Shown here in pieces: positions 1 to 6,212 of a stretch of 24,327 nucleotides of DNA (position 1 is its first letter; the number at the start of each line of letters is the position of its first letter). This stretch comes from JAMWCX01 sp964352425 (GTDB taxonomy: Bacteria; Omnitrophota; Gorgyraeia; 2-01-FULL-45-10): positions 1 through 24,327 of the forward strand of contig CAYGRZ010000026.1 in the NCBI GenBank assembly GCA_964352425.1. The letters run 5' to 3'. A model generated the notes under the pieces. That model saw nothing but the letters and a program-made list of their open reading frames with translations. It was not told the DNA's origin and did not search any database. The translations under genes were made by a program, and so were the position numbers.

Positions 1-7
1 TAAGACG

Positions 8-121
8 TTACATTAAACCCAGGATCACGAATGGATTCGGTATCGGAATGCAGCTCGGGATCGGGATCGATGCGCAGCCGCTGAGTGCCGCGGTGATCGC
101 ACCTATCAATGCTATCAGAAG
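8..121 (-). other. Possible short lipoprotein-like ORF without a normal start
   Basis: On the minus strand the frame ending in TAA at 8-10 reads like a lipoprotein signal peptide: a Lys, a hydrophobic run (LLLIALIGAITAA), the lipobox LSGC, then a short Pro/Ile-rich tail (ASIPIPSCIPIPNPFVILGLM). There is no ATG, GTG or TTG ahead of the hydrophobic run. The frame runs straight up into the 28-bp palindrome at 139-166. Either the palindrome displaced the original start, or this is chance coding. The lipobox is seen directly. That it is a gene is a weak inference. Confidence 0.25.
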
Positions 122-138
122 CAGATATTTGCAGATAT

Positions 139-166
139 CGTAGCGGAGGTTTAAACCTCCGCTACG
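139..166. repeat. 28-bp perfect palindrome (family copy 1)
   Basis: Perfect self-complementary sequence with half-site CGTAGCGGAGGTTT and centre TTTAAA. It overlaps the TAG stop codon (162-164) of the DUF134 gene. It shares its ends (CGTAG...CTACG) and centre (TTTAAA) with the palindrome at 649-680, while the stem bases between differ in a compensated way. This suggests a dispersed palindromic repeat family rather than a specific operator. Confidence 0.8.
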
Positions 167-506
167 GCTGTTGATAACTCTTTTCAATTTTGAACGCTCC
201 CCCCTGGACCTTTATAATTTCGCCGTTTATAAGGGCTTCGGCCAGGCACTTCCTGGCATTCCTTAATACCCGCGAGAATGTCTGCTGGCTGATCCCCATG
301 AACTTCGCGGATTCGCGCTGGTCCAGGCCCATATAATCGGTAAACCTGATAGCCTCGATTTCCTCGATTTTGAGCACCTTATAGCCGGGCCTTCCAATAC
401 GGCCCCGCGGGCTGAATTGCCTCGTTTTGGGCTCTTTTCTGACTATCCTGGGCTTGATGGGCCGGCCTTTTTTTACCGGTTTTTTAGGTTTTTTTGCCGT
501 CGGCAT
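162..506 (-). CDS. DUF134 (UPF0251) family DNA-binding protein
   Basis: A 114-residue protein. The first 35 residues are very basic and rich in Lys, Pro and Arg. Then comes the conserved core: a GRPGYKVLKIEEIEAIRFTD stretch (about 38-57), followed by a helix-turn-helix like sigma-70 region 4 (LDQRESAKFMGISQQTFSRV, about 61-80) and a short tail. Members of this family are small, usually about 100-130 residues, are predicted DNA-binding regulators, and often sit alone or near NifX/NifB-type or MinD/Mrp ATPase genes; none of these is present here. The start is ATG at 506 with no clear Shine-Dalgarno. Upstream lie a 7-bp hairpin (520-538) and a 16-bp palindrome (585-600) that could be its own operator. 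Its stop codon lies inside a repeat palindrome. Family assignment is firm; the target genes are unknown. Confidence 0.88.
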   Translation of the reverse strand: MPTAKKPKKPVKKGRPIKPRIVRKEPKTRQFSPRGRIGRPGYKVLKIEEIEAIRFTDYMGLDQRESAKFMGISQQTFSRVLRNARKCLAEALINGEIIKVQGGAFKIEKSYQQP

Positions 507-519
507 CGATATTTTTATC

Positions 520-538
520 CGCCGAAGCCTATTCGGCG
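520..538 (-). other. Hairpin in the DUF134 leader
   Basis: Stem CGCCGAA / TTCGGCG of 7 bp with a 5-nt loop, 14-32 nt upstream of the DUF134 start codon, in the presumed 5' untranslated region. It could affect translation because no ribosome-binding site is evident. Function is not known. Confidence 0.35.
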
Positions 539-584
539 AAGGCGGAAAATACCCCTTTTACAAAAGTTATCCACAGGATGTTTT

Positions 585-600
585 ATGAGTATATACTCAT
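585..600. promoter_or_regulatory. 16-bp palindrome, candidate operator/promoter of the DUF134 gene
   Basis: Perfect palindrome with half ATGAGTAT, containing TATACT, a good -10 element, on both strands. It lies 79-94 bp upstream of the DUF134 start, the only gene it could serve on the minus strand. A symmetric site overlapping a -10 in front of a helix-turn-helix gene fits autoregulation. This is inference; no -35 match is convincing. Confidence 0.45.
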
Positions 601-648
601 TATTAATATGGCTATAAAAAATGGCCTGTACGGCTATGAGAAACTCCT

Positions 649-680
649 GGCGTAGGGCACCTTTAAAGGTGCCCTACGCC
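649..680. repeat. 32-bp perfect palindrome (family copy 2)
   Basis: Perfect palindrome with half GGCGTAGGGCACCTTT and centre TTTAAA, in the gap between the 4-helix membrane protein gene and DUF134. Ends and centre match the palindrome at 139-166. It has no T-tract on the minus strand, so a terminator role is not obvious. Confidence 0.8.
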
Positions 681-723
681 TATCTATGCCAAAGAAATAC
701 CCGCCCAAAGGACGAGCTCGTCT

Positions 724-1107
724 CTATTTTATCGGGATACTGACCGGTTTCAGGACGCCACAGTTGTTAAGAAGGACTAAAATAATGCTATACACAAGGA
801 TCGTGAGAACCGTCTTTAAGAGCGCCTGTTTGGTGAAGCCCTCCCCCCTCACCATCTGAGCGCCGCTCAAATACATGATGGCCAGGCCAAGGATGTTGGT
901 CAGCCAGTAGAACACCAGGACCAGGAAAAGAAAGCCGGCTCCAGCCGAGTTCCGGGTATCAAAATGCGCCAGCCCGAAAACCAGGCTGGCGCATAGATAG
1001 GCAAGCGGTATGTTTATAAAAGCATCGTTCCAGAAGGTCAGAGGTGACAGCAGCCAGCCGAAGAAAAACAAGGACCTGTAGAAGAACCCCTTTACGCTAC
1101 CCGCCAC
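724..1107 (-). CDS. Hypothetical four-helix membrane protein
   Basis: A 127-residue protein of unknown family. The sequence is strongly hydrophobic with about four membrane segments (roughly residues 9-25, 31-47, 56-78 and 94-114), separated by short polar loops such as HFDTRNSAG and SGAQMVRGEGF. The start is GTG at 1107 with only a weak GGG ahead. It is the last gene of the run PAC2 - AsmA-like - flippase - 55-residue protein, 17 bp after the stop of the small gene, so it probably shares that transcript. No catalytic motif is seen. It could be a Yip1-like or other small integral membrane protein, but I do not recognise it. Confidence 0.7.
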   Translation of the reverse strand: MAGSVKGFFYRSLFFFGWLLSPLTFWNDAFINIPLAYLCASLVFGLAHFDTRNSAGAGFLFLVLVFYWLTNILGLAIMYLSGAQMVRGEGFTKQALLKTVLTILVYSIILVLLNNCGVLKPVSIPIK

Positions 1108-1124
1108 AGATCGGCCCTTTAACG

Positions 1125-1292
1125 CTAATCGCCTTCGGCTTTACTGTTATCCTCGACAAACCTCTTGATCTCTTCCAGATTTTCAATAATCATTTTGGCC
1201 TTGGTGAGCCCGAAACTGAAAGGGTACTTATCGTCCTCGGTCCTTCTGATAACGAGGACGGGCTTGCCTTTAAATTCGCTTCTCTCTACCAT
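1125..1292 (-). CDS. Small conserved-looking 55-residue protein
   Basis: Starts ATG at 1292 behind a strong Shine-Dalgarno (AGGAGGAAGCA then ATG) and ends TAG at 1125-1127. The product begins MVERSEFKGKPVLVIRR, continues DDKYPFSFGLTKAKMIIENL and ends in a charged helix. It looks like a short beta hairpin (KPVLVIRR...KYPFSFG) followed by an amphipathic helix. There is no signal peptide or membrane segment, so it is cytosolic. It sits 13 bp after the flippase stop and before the four-helix membrane protein, in an apparent operon. The ribosome-binding site, codon usage and lack of a competing frame support a real gene. I do not recognise the family. Confidence 0.8.
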   Translation of the reverse strand: MVERSEFKGKPVLVIRRTEDDKYPFSFGLTKAKMIIENLEEIKRFVEDNSKAEGD

Positions 1293-1305
1293 TGCTTCCT
1301 CCTTT

Positions 1306-2526
1306 TTAACCTACGCGGAATCCTATTTTTTTATGATATGCCCGCAGGATCCATGCGAGCGCTAAAAACTCTGCCATAAAAAACGATATCGACGCACCCA
1401 TCATACCATATTTCGGTATAAGTATGAAATTTAAAATTATGCTCAAGGCGGCGCTGGCGGCCGCCTGTTTCAGGACTTCGCGTTCAAAGCGGGCGGCGAT
1501 AAGGCCCGTGGAATACGGCATGTTACATACCACCAGCACCAGGGCCATGGCCATGACTTTGAGCGGAAGGCTTGCCGGCAGGTACTGGCTGCCCACGGTA
1601 AACGAGATCAGATCGCCGCTGAAAAATATGACAGGCAAAAAGACCAGGACGATCACCAGGCCGCCCACCTTCAGGAACTGGCGGGTCGAGCGGGCGAACT
1701 GCGAGGCGTCCCTGTGAAAAGTTGATGCCAGGCGCGGCAGCAGGGCGTTGGCCAGGAAAACCAGCAGGAACGCCGCCCCGCCTATGATCCTGCGCGCCAC
1801 CGTAAAACAACCGACTTCTTCCGGCCTGCGGAAAAGGCCGAGGATGACGATGTCCAGGCCGTTGTAGGTCTGCGTAAACATTGATATGGCCCAGATGACG
1901 ATCGAACTGGACATGTAGAGCCTGATCGTCTTGAAGTGGATGCCGGAGAACTTCGGCCTGAACCTGAGGATCTTCAGGAATGCCGCTATTACCGGGAGCG
2001 CCCCTAAAAAGGTTATTATGGGGACCTTCAGGAGGTCGGCAGGCCCTTTCACAAAAAGCACGCTCATCACAAGCTGCAGGAGCGGCGTCACCGCGAACGA
2101 GATGAAGACCATATACATCATCTCCCTGCCCTGGAACGCCCATTCCGTAGCAAGAGCCGACGTGAAGAACAGGAGCGCCACCTCTGCCAGCAACAGCTTC
2201 AGCAACACGGAATGCGAGGTGAAAAACGTCACGGCGATGAAGAGCGTAAATAACGCGCACGCCACCAGGACCTTGAAAGACACGATATTTGAAACGTACT
2301 CCGAAACCGCATCGTGATCTTTTGCCACTTCCCTGATGCCGTATGTCGAAAGGCCCAGATCGATGAAGTTGAATAGATAGAATACGATACTGGCCGCATA
2401 GGAAAGATACCCGAACGATTCGGCGCCCAGCACCCTCGCCAAATAGATAAAAAGAAGCGCAGCAAAAAGGCTGCCCACGATATTGGCAGCCGCCAGCCAC
2501 GCAAAATTTTTCGTCAGTCTTTCCAC
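1306..2526 (-). CDS. Wzx-type oligosaccharide flippase
   Basis: A 406-residue polytopic membrane protein of the polysaccharide-synthesis transporter family (MATE/MOP superfamily, Polysacc_synt). The N-terminus is typical: LTKNFAWLAAANIVGSLFAA followed by LARVLGAESFGYLSYA, then about 12 predicted membrane segments along the whole length, with a late segment such as ILNFILIPKYGMMGASISFF that is also characteristic. Family members of about 400-480 residues move lipid-linked sugar units across the inner membrane for O-antigen, capsule or other glycans. The start is GTG at 2526, 2 nt after the AsmA-like stop, so translation is probably coupled. No glycosyltransferases are nearby, so its substrate cannot be told. 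Confidence 0.88.
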   Translation of the reverse strand: MERLTKNFAWLAAANIVGSLFAALLFIYLARVLGAESFGYLSYAASIVFYLFNFIDLGLSTYGIREVAKDHDAVSEYVSNIVSFKVLVACALFTLFIAVTFFTSHSVLLKLLLAEVALLFFTSALATEWAFQGREMMYMVFISFAVTPLLQLVMSVLFVKGPADLLKVPIITFLGALPVIAAFLKILRFRPKFSGIHFKTIRLYMSSSIVIWAISMFTQTYNGLDIVILGLFRRPEEVGCFTVARRIIGGAAFLLVFLANALLPRLASTFHRDASQFARSTRQFLKVGGLVIVLVFLPVIFFSGDLISFTVGSQYLPASLPLKVMAMALVLVVCNMPYSTGLIAARFEREVLKQAAASAALSIILNFILIPKYGMMGASISFFMAEFLALAWILRAYHKKIGFRVG

Positions 2527-2528
2527 TA

Positions 2529-3782
2529 TTATTTCTTCTTCTCCGCGAGGCCCTTAAAAGCTTCTATCAGGCCCTTAACCTGTTCATACTGGCTGTCGCC
2601 GGTCGCTTGGGCCGGCTGGCCCTGTTGGGCCTTTCCCGCTTCTGCGATCACCGCCGAAACCTTGTCGACGGCCATCGCCATCATCGCCTGTTTCGATATG
2701 GGCCCAAGGAAGAACTTCGGATCCGACATCTGTCCCTTGATCTTGAAGTCAAATACGATGTCGCCGCTCGTGGATGTAAAATATTTCGCCAGGTCCGGGA
2801 CCGTCGTTTCGAGAACCTGGGTATTCTCCCGGCCTTGTTTTATGGAGAACGAGAGATCGGCCAGGTGGACCTCGTTAGTGGACCCGATATTGCCGTTATC
2901 GAAATCGAATATGAGCGTACCGGAAAATCTGCCTTTCTGAAATATAAACGGAGAGTACTTATCATAGTATGGTTCGAACGTTTTCATGGTGACATTGAAG
3001 ACTTCAAACCTGTTGGACATCGTCAATGCCGGGGTCGTCGGGTCCCATACGATATTCCATTGTACGACTTCGTTTTTTCTGTCATTCAGGTTACCGCTGC
3101 CCGCGAAAGAGACCCTGAGAACGCCCGTATATGCCTTGTTCAATTTGAGCGACAGGCTGGCATCTATGTTGCCGAATGTGATCTTCTGCGCAGCGGGGGA
3201 AACAAGGCTATCCGTAAAGATGGCCTCTCCGGCCTTCATCACATACGTCTCAGGAAGCATGACTACATCGGAAAGGCTTTTATCCTCGGTTTTGGCTACG
3301 GGGGCCGCCCCTCCCCTGCCCTCCTTGCCGGGGGCTTGCCTGCCGGCAGCAGGAGCCTTACCAGGGGCTTTCTGCCCCTTCTCCATGACCTTCTGCATCT
3401 CGACCAGGTTCATCCTGCCATCGCCAAGCCGTTCGATATCCAGCACAACCCCCTGGAAGACCGGTTCCAGCACCTCAAAACCGTCCAGGATGTTCTTGCC
3501 CCGCAGTTTGTATTTACACGACATCTGGTTTACTTCCAGGAGATACTTCCGCGAGAAACCTTGCGGGTTGAGGATGCGAAAACCGTGCAGCGCGATCCTG
3601 CTATCCTTGAAATTGAAGGATATCCGGTCGATCATCACATAGTCGGGCAGGAGCTTGCGGATGATCGTTTCGGTGGAATACTGGATGATCTGGTACCTGT
3701 ATACAAAAGCTGCGGCCGCCGCGGCCGAGACGACAAGCAGGATGCCAATAAACATCTTTTTGAATATGCCCCGCTTCTTCAC
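2529..3782 (-). CDS. AsmA-like envelope protein with one N-terminal membrane anchor
   Basis: A 417-residue protein when started at GTG 3782. That GTG overlaps the PAC2 stop as GTGA and has AAGGAG 6 nt upstream; a longer frame back to 3839 has no such site. A basic N-terminus (KKRGIFKKMF) is followed by one membrane helix, then a large periplasmic part. The stretch YVMIDRISFNFKDSRIALHG and the repeated short beta strands resemble the N-terminal AsmA/TamB-like fold, and GDIVFDFKIKGQMSDPKFFL near the C-terminus resembles its end. A Lys/Ala/Gly/Pro linker lies at about 135-160 and a Gln-rich tail at the end. AsmA-like proteins are linked to lipid transport and outer-membrane assembly. The exact subfamily (AsmA or DUF748) is uncertain. 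Confidence 0.72.
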   Translation of the reverse strand: MKKRGIFKKMFIGILLVVSAAAAAAFVYRYQIIQYSTETIIRKLLPDYVMIDRISFNFKDSRIALHGFRILNPQGFSRKYLLEVNQMSCKYKLRGKNILDGFEVLEPVFQGVVLDIERLGDGRMNLVEMQKVMEKGQKAPGKAPAAGRQAPGKEGRGGAAPVAKTEDKSLSDVVMLPETYVMKAGEAIFTDSLVSPAAQKITFGNIDASLSLKLNKAYTGVLRVSFAGSGNLNDRKNEVVQWNIVWDPTTPALTMSNRFEVFNVTMKTFEPYYDKYSPFIFQKGRFSGTLIFDFDNGNIGSTNEVHLADLSFSIKQGRENTQVLETTVPDLAKYFTSTSGDIVFDFKIKGQMSDPKFFLGPISKQAMMAMAVDKVSAVIAEAGKAQQGQPAQATGDSQYEQVKGLIEAFKGLAEKKK

Positions 3783-4702
3783 TGGCTCTCCTTGAACAGG
3801 TCGAGGAACCTGTCTTCGTAAAGCATGTAGAGGTCCCACCTATCCAGCTCTTTCTTCAGTATGATGGCCTTTGACTTGTCCTTTTTTGCTTCCTTGAATA
3901 ATTTTTCTATCTTTTCCATGATATAGCCCGGCACCTTCTTGTCCTTTGGCCGGGACTCAGGGGTCGCTTCCTTTTCCATCGTCAGCACATCTTTGACCTT
4001 ATCTTCGATCACCGCCATCCGCTCGTCCATATCCTTGATATACTCGTCCATCTCTTCGAGGCTGACCACAAAATTCAGTATCTTTTGGAGCGCTTCGATG
4101 ATGGCCGCCGATGCCTTTGGGTTCGGGAGGCTGATGGCATATTGAGGCATGGTCGCCAGAAGGCATATGGCGTCGATATCCCGCTCCCTGGCAAGCCCGA
4201 GTATCAGGCCGTTTAGGCCCGATATATGCCCGCCCTCCATCGCCTTTATGCCGAGCTTCTTAAGCGTATCCAGGAGCGGCTTCTTGTTCACCGCGCCATA
4301 CACATCGGGATCTTCTTTATAGCTTACCGGCATAGGAAATGCGGCGCCTGTATATATGGCCTTCACCTTGAACTTTACGGCCGTCTCGAGCACCTTGTTC
4401 AGGAGCGCGATACCGGCCTGGCCGGAGAGCTGGACTTCGCCCTCAAGGATTATTATCTCCGGATTCTTTATATAATAGAACGTGTTCTTCGGGGCCGGCG
4501 GGATCACCGCGACCCCGTCTTCGACCATGACCGAATCTATCGTGGACAGAGGGTCGAGCCGTATCTCGGCGAACTTCGTCGCGCCCAGTTTCCGGCGCAG
4601 GTAGTCGACAACGCCCAGCGCCACGCTGCCCATGCCGGGCCAGCCCGCTATCATGACGGGATTCGCGAGCTCGATATTTTTTGTGATCTTGATCTCTTCC
4701 AT
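3779..4702 (-). CDS. PAC2 family protein
   Basis: A 307-residue protein. Residues 1-220 form a PAC2 (proteasome assembly chaperone 2) domain: NPVMIAGWPGMGSVALGVVDYL at the start, then IILEGEVQLSG, AIYTGAAFPMP, and GHISGLNGLILGLARERDID. After the domain comes a long charged helical tail, probably coiled coil (about 221-307), ending DLFKESQ. The family is widespread in archaea and scattered in bacteria, with no agreed bacterial function and no proteasome in sight here. The start is ATG at 4702, only 7 nt after a perfect TATAAT, so the mRNA is probably leaderless; indeed no Shine-Dalgarno is visible. Its stop overlaps the start of the AsmA-like gene. Confidence 0.88.
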   Translation of the reverse strand: MEEIKITKNIELANPVMIAGWPGMGSVALGVVDYLRRKLGATKFAEIRLDPLSTIDSVMVEDGVAVIPPAPKNTFYYIKNPEIIILEGEVQLSGQAGIALLNKVLETAVKFKVKAIYTGAAFPMPVSYKEDPDVYGAVNKKPLLDTLKKLGIKAMEGGHISGLNGLILGLARERDIDAICLLATMPQYAISLPNPKASAAIIEALQKILNFVVSLEEMDEYIKDMDERMAVIEDKVKDVLTMEKEATPESRPKDKKVPGYIMEKIEKLFKEAKKDKSKAIILKKELDRWDLYMLYEDRFLDLFKESQ

Positions 4703-4709
4703 CGGATCG

Positions 4710-4738
4710 ATTATAGCCTATCCTTCAGGCATCTTCAA
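4710..4738 (-). promoter_or_regulatory. Sigma-70 promoter of the PAC2 operon
   Basis: On the minus strand TTGAAG (4738-4733), a 17-bp spacer and TATAAT (4715-4710). The predicted start of transcription is at about 4703, directly at the ATG (4702). Confidence 0.7.
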
Positions 4739-4745
4739 CAAGTCT

Positions 4746-5291
4746 TCAGGGCGTTTCGGCCCACAGGCCCTTGCGGTTATCGCGCGCCTGGCGCTGGAGT
4801 TTCAGGAAATGATCTGCGTATTTGACGTTGGGCGGGATGGTCATGACCTGCGCGTAGCCTTCCTCGATGATCTTCGCGTTCACGAACGTGCCGTCCTCAA
4901 GGTACACATACGCCAGAAGCCTGCCGTACCGGTCGCGTTTCTCAACATCGAATTCGAGCCTGACCTTCTTTCCGGAACAAAGCGCTTTCGTGAAGTCGGA
5001 GGCAATCTTGCCCATCGCCTGTATGGCCGCGATATCTTTTTTGCTCTTTCTGGCATCTTTCACAAGCTTACTGCTGTAATGGACCTCGGGCGTATCGATG
5101 CCTATAAGCCGGACCCGCTCATTGTTGGAGAGCTTGAGCGTATCCCCATCCACCACCCGCGAGACATAAGAGTACTCCTCCTTCGCCGCGGCGCTCGCGG
5201 AAAACGGAAAATATTTCATGCCCATGTATATGGCGGAGGCTATGACCAGCACCGCAACCTGGGCATATTTAAGCGCTTTCTTGATTCTCAT
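4746..5291 (-). CDS. Exported thermonuclease-family (SNase-like) nuclease
   Basis: A 181-residue protein. An N-terminal membrane helix or signal segment (about 10-27) is followed by SASAAAKEE, a plausible cleavage region, so it acts outside the cytoplasm or anchored facing the periplasm. The staphylococcal-nuclease fold follows: VVDGDTLKL (Asp48 and Asp50, calcium ligands), RVRLIGIDTPE (Arg61, Asp66, Glu69) and DRYGRLLAYVYL (Arg124). All residues equivalent to the SNase catalytic set are present, so it should be active in calcium-dependent phosphodiester cleavage of DNA and RNA. Start ATG at 5291 with GGGGGA upstream. It seems to be a single-gene unit between a terminator hairpin and the PAC2 promoter. 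Confidence 0.9.
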   Translation of the reverse strand: MRIKKALKYAQVAVLVIASAIYMGMKYFPFSASAAAKEEYSYVSRVVDGDTLKLSNNERVRLIGIDTPEVHYSSKLVKDARKSKKDIAAIQAMGKIASDFTKALCSGKKVRLEFDVEKRDRYGRLLAYVYLEDGTFVNAKIIEEGYAQVMTIPPNVKYADHFLKLQRQARDNRKGLWAETP

Positions 5292-5310
5292 CGGAAAATC
5301 CCCCTAAAAT

Positions 5311-5352
5311 AAAACCCCCTTCTAACATCTGACCCGTTAGAACGGAGGTTTT
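5311..5352 (-). terminator. Rho-independent terminator after the large glycine-zipper gene
   Basis: Stem AAAACC-CCC-TTCTAAC with GTTAGAA-CGG-AGGTTTT (one small mismatch or bulge) around a 9-nt loop. On the minus strand it is followed by TTTTATTTT. It lies 53 bp after the stop of the gene at 5405-6136 and just ahead of the thermonuclease gene. Confidence 0.75.
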
Positions 5353-5404
5353 AATAATTCAGCTCAAGCGTTTTCGCCTTCTTACGCGGCTCCCGGCTCT
5401 TTGA

Positions 5405-6136
5405 TTAATAGTATATTTCTTCCTCTGAGACAAGCTTGCCGCTGCTATCGTATTTTTTTACGATCTTCTTACGGCCCTCGCCCGAACCGACCGTCTCTTC
5501 CTGAACCGAGACGTTCTGCGGCTGGTATTGAGGCTGGGCCTGCTGCTGGTACTGGGCCGGATATTGCTGTTGCGGAGGATACTGCTGTTGTGGCGGATAC
5601 TGCTGCGCCGGCGGCGCGCGGCGGTAGACCCTTCTCGGCTGGGACGGCTGGGAAATAGCGTCAAGCAAAGCGCCGCCGATGATATTCGTTCCCGCGCCGA
5701 TGAGCGCGCCTTTGCCGGCATTCCCGCCCGACATGCCGGAAGCAAGGGCGCCGGTACCGGCACCCAGCAGGCCCTGTTTTAATACCTTTGAAGTGCTTGA
5801 TTCCTGGGGCGGCTCCTCATAGTAGTAATCCTGCCCCTGGTCCGCATAATAAGAATCAGGCGGCGGAGCGCTCCTGCGCGAGGAACTTGGAGGGGCCGTT
5901 ATCGCGTCGAGCAAAGCGCCGCCGATCACATTTGTCCCTGCGCCTATAAGGGCGCCCTGGCCGGCATTGCCGCCCGATGCGCCGGCGGCTATAGCTCCCG
6001 TGCCGGCTCCGAGCAAGCCCTGCTTAAGTATATTTCTGGTGTTGTCATCGTCCTGGCTGTATGAGACGCCTGCGCACAGCATGCCGATAACCGCTACCGC
6101 AATGATCAAAGTGAACAAGCTCTTATTGATATACAT
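5405..6136 (-). CDS. Exported protein with a duplicated glycine-zipper domain
   Basis: A 243-residue protein starting at ATG 6136, chosen because GAGGAGGGG lies just before it; an earlier ATG at 6151 would put that site inside the coding region. A signal peptide (SLFTLIIAVAVIGMLCAGVSYSQ) leads to two nearly identical 45-residue blocks, each LKQGLLGAGTGA...GGNAG(Q/K)GALIGAGTN(V/I)IGGALLDAI. The blocks are separated by a Ser/Pro/Tyr-rich linker. After a QYPPQQ repeat tract comes the ending KKIVKKYDSSGKLVSEEEIYY. Glycine zippers pack as membrane-inserting helices and are common in small outer-membrane or periplasmic proteins. A shorter paralogue lies at 7984-8439. It has its own promoter and terminator. 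Confidence 0.85.
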   Translation of the reverse strand: MYINKSLFTLIIAVAVIGMLCAGVSYSQDDDNTRNILKQGLLGAGTGAIAAGASGGNAGQGALIGAGTNVIGGALLDAITAPPSSSRRSAPPPDSYYADQGQDYYYEEPPQESSTSKVLKQGLLGAGTGALASGMSGGNAGKGALIGAGTNIIGGALLDAISQPSQPRRVYRRAPPAQQYPPQQQYPPQQQYPAQYQQQAQPQYQPQNVSVQEETVGSGEGRKKIVKKYDSSGKLVSEEEIYY

Positions 6137-6166
6137 TATCCCCCTCCTCAAGTATTAGACACGTTC

Positions 6167-6195
6167 AATATACATGAAAGTTCCCCATAATTCAA
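6167..6195 (-). promoter_or_regulatory. Sigma-70 promoter of the large glycine-zipper gene
   Basis: TTGAAT (6195-6190), a 17-bp spacer and TATATT (6172-6167) on the minus strand, 31 bp ahead of the chosen ATG. Confidence 0.65.
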
Positions 6196-6212
6196 GAAAG
6201 AACTGTCCGTAT

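Noticed and set aside
1523..2500. 325-codon minus-strand frame overlapping the flippase in another frame
   Set aside because: Low-complexity Arg/Gly/Pro-rich translation without membrane segments; the flippase frame has family motifs.
2607..3821. 404-codon plus-strand frame opposite the AsmA-like gene
   Set aside because: Composition artefact of codon bias on the other strand; no recognisable domain, and the minus-strand gene has a coupled start and good ribosome-binding site.
5401..5782. Plus-strand small frames over the PQQQY and glycine-zipper region
   Set aside because: Repetitive codons of the exported protein give open frames in all directions; none has a ribosome-binding site or a recognisable domain.
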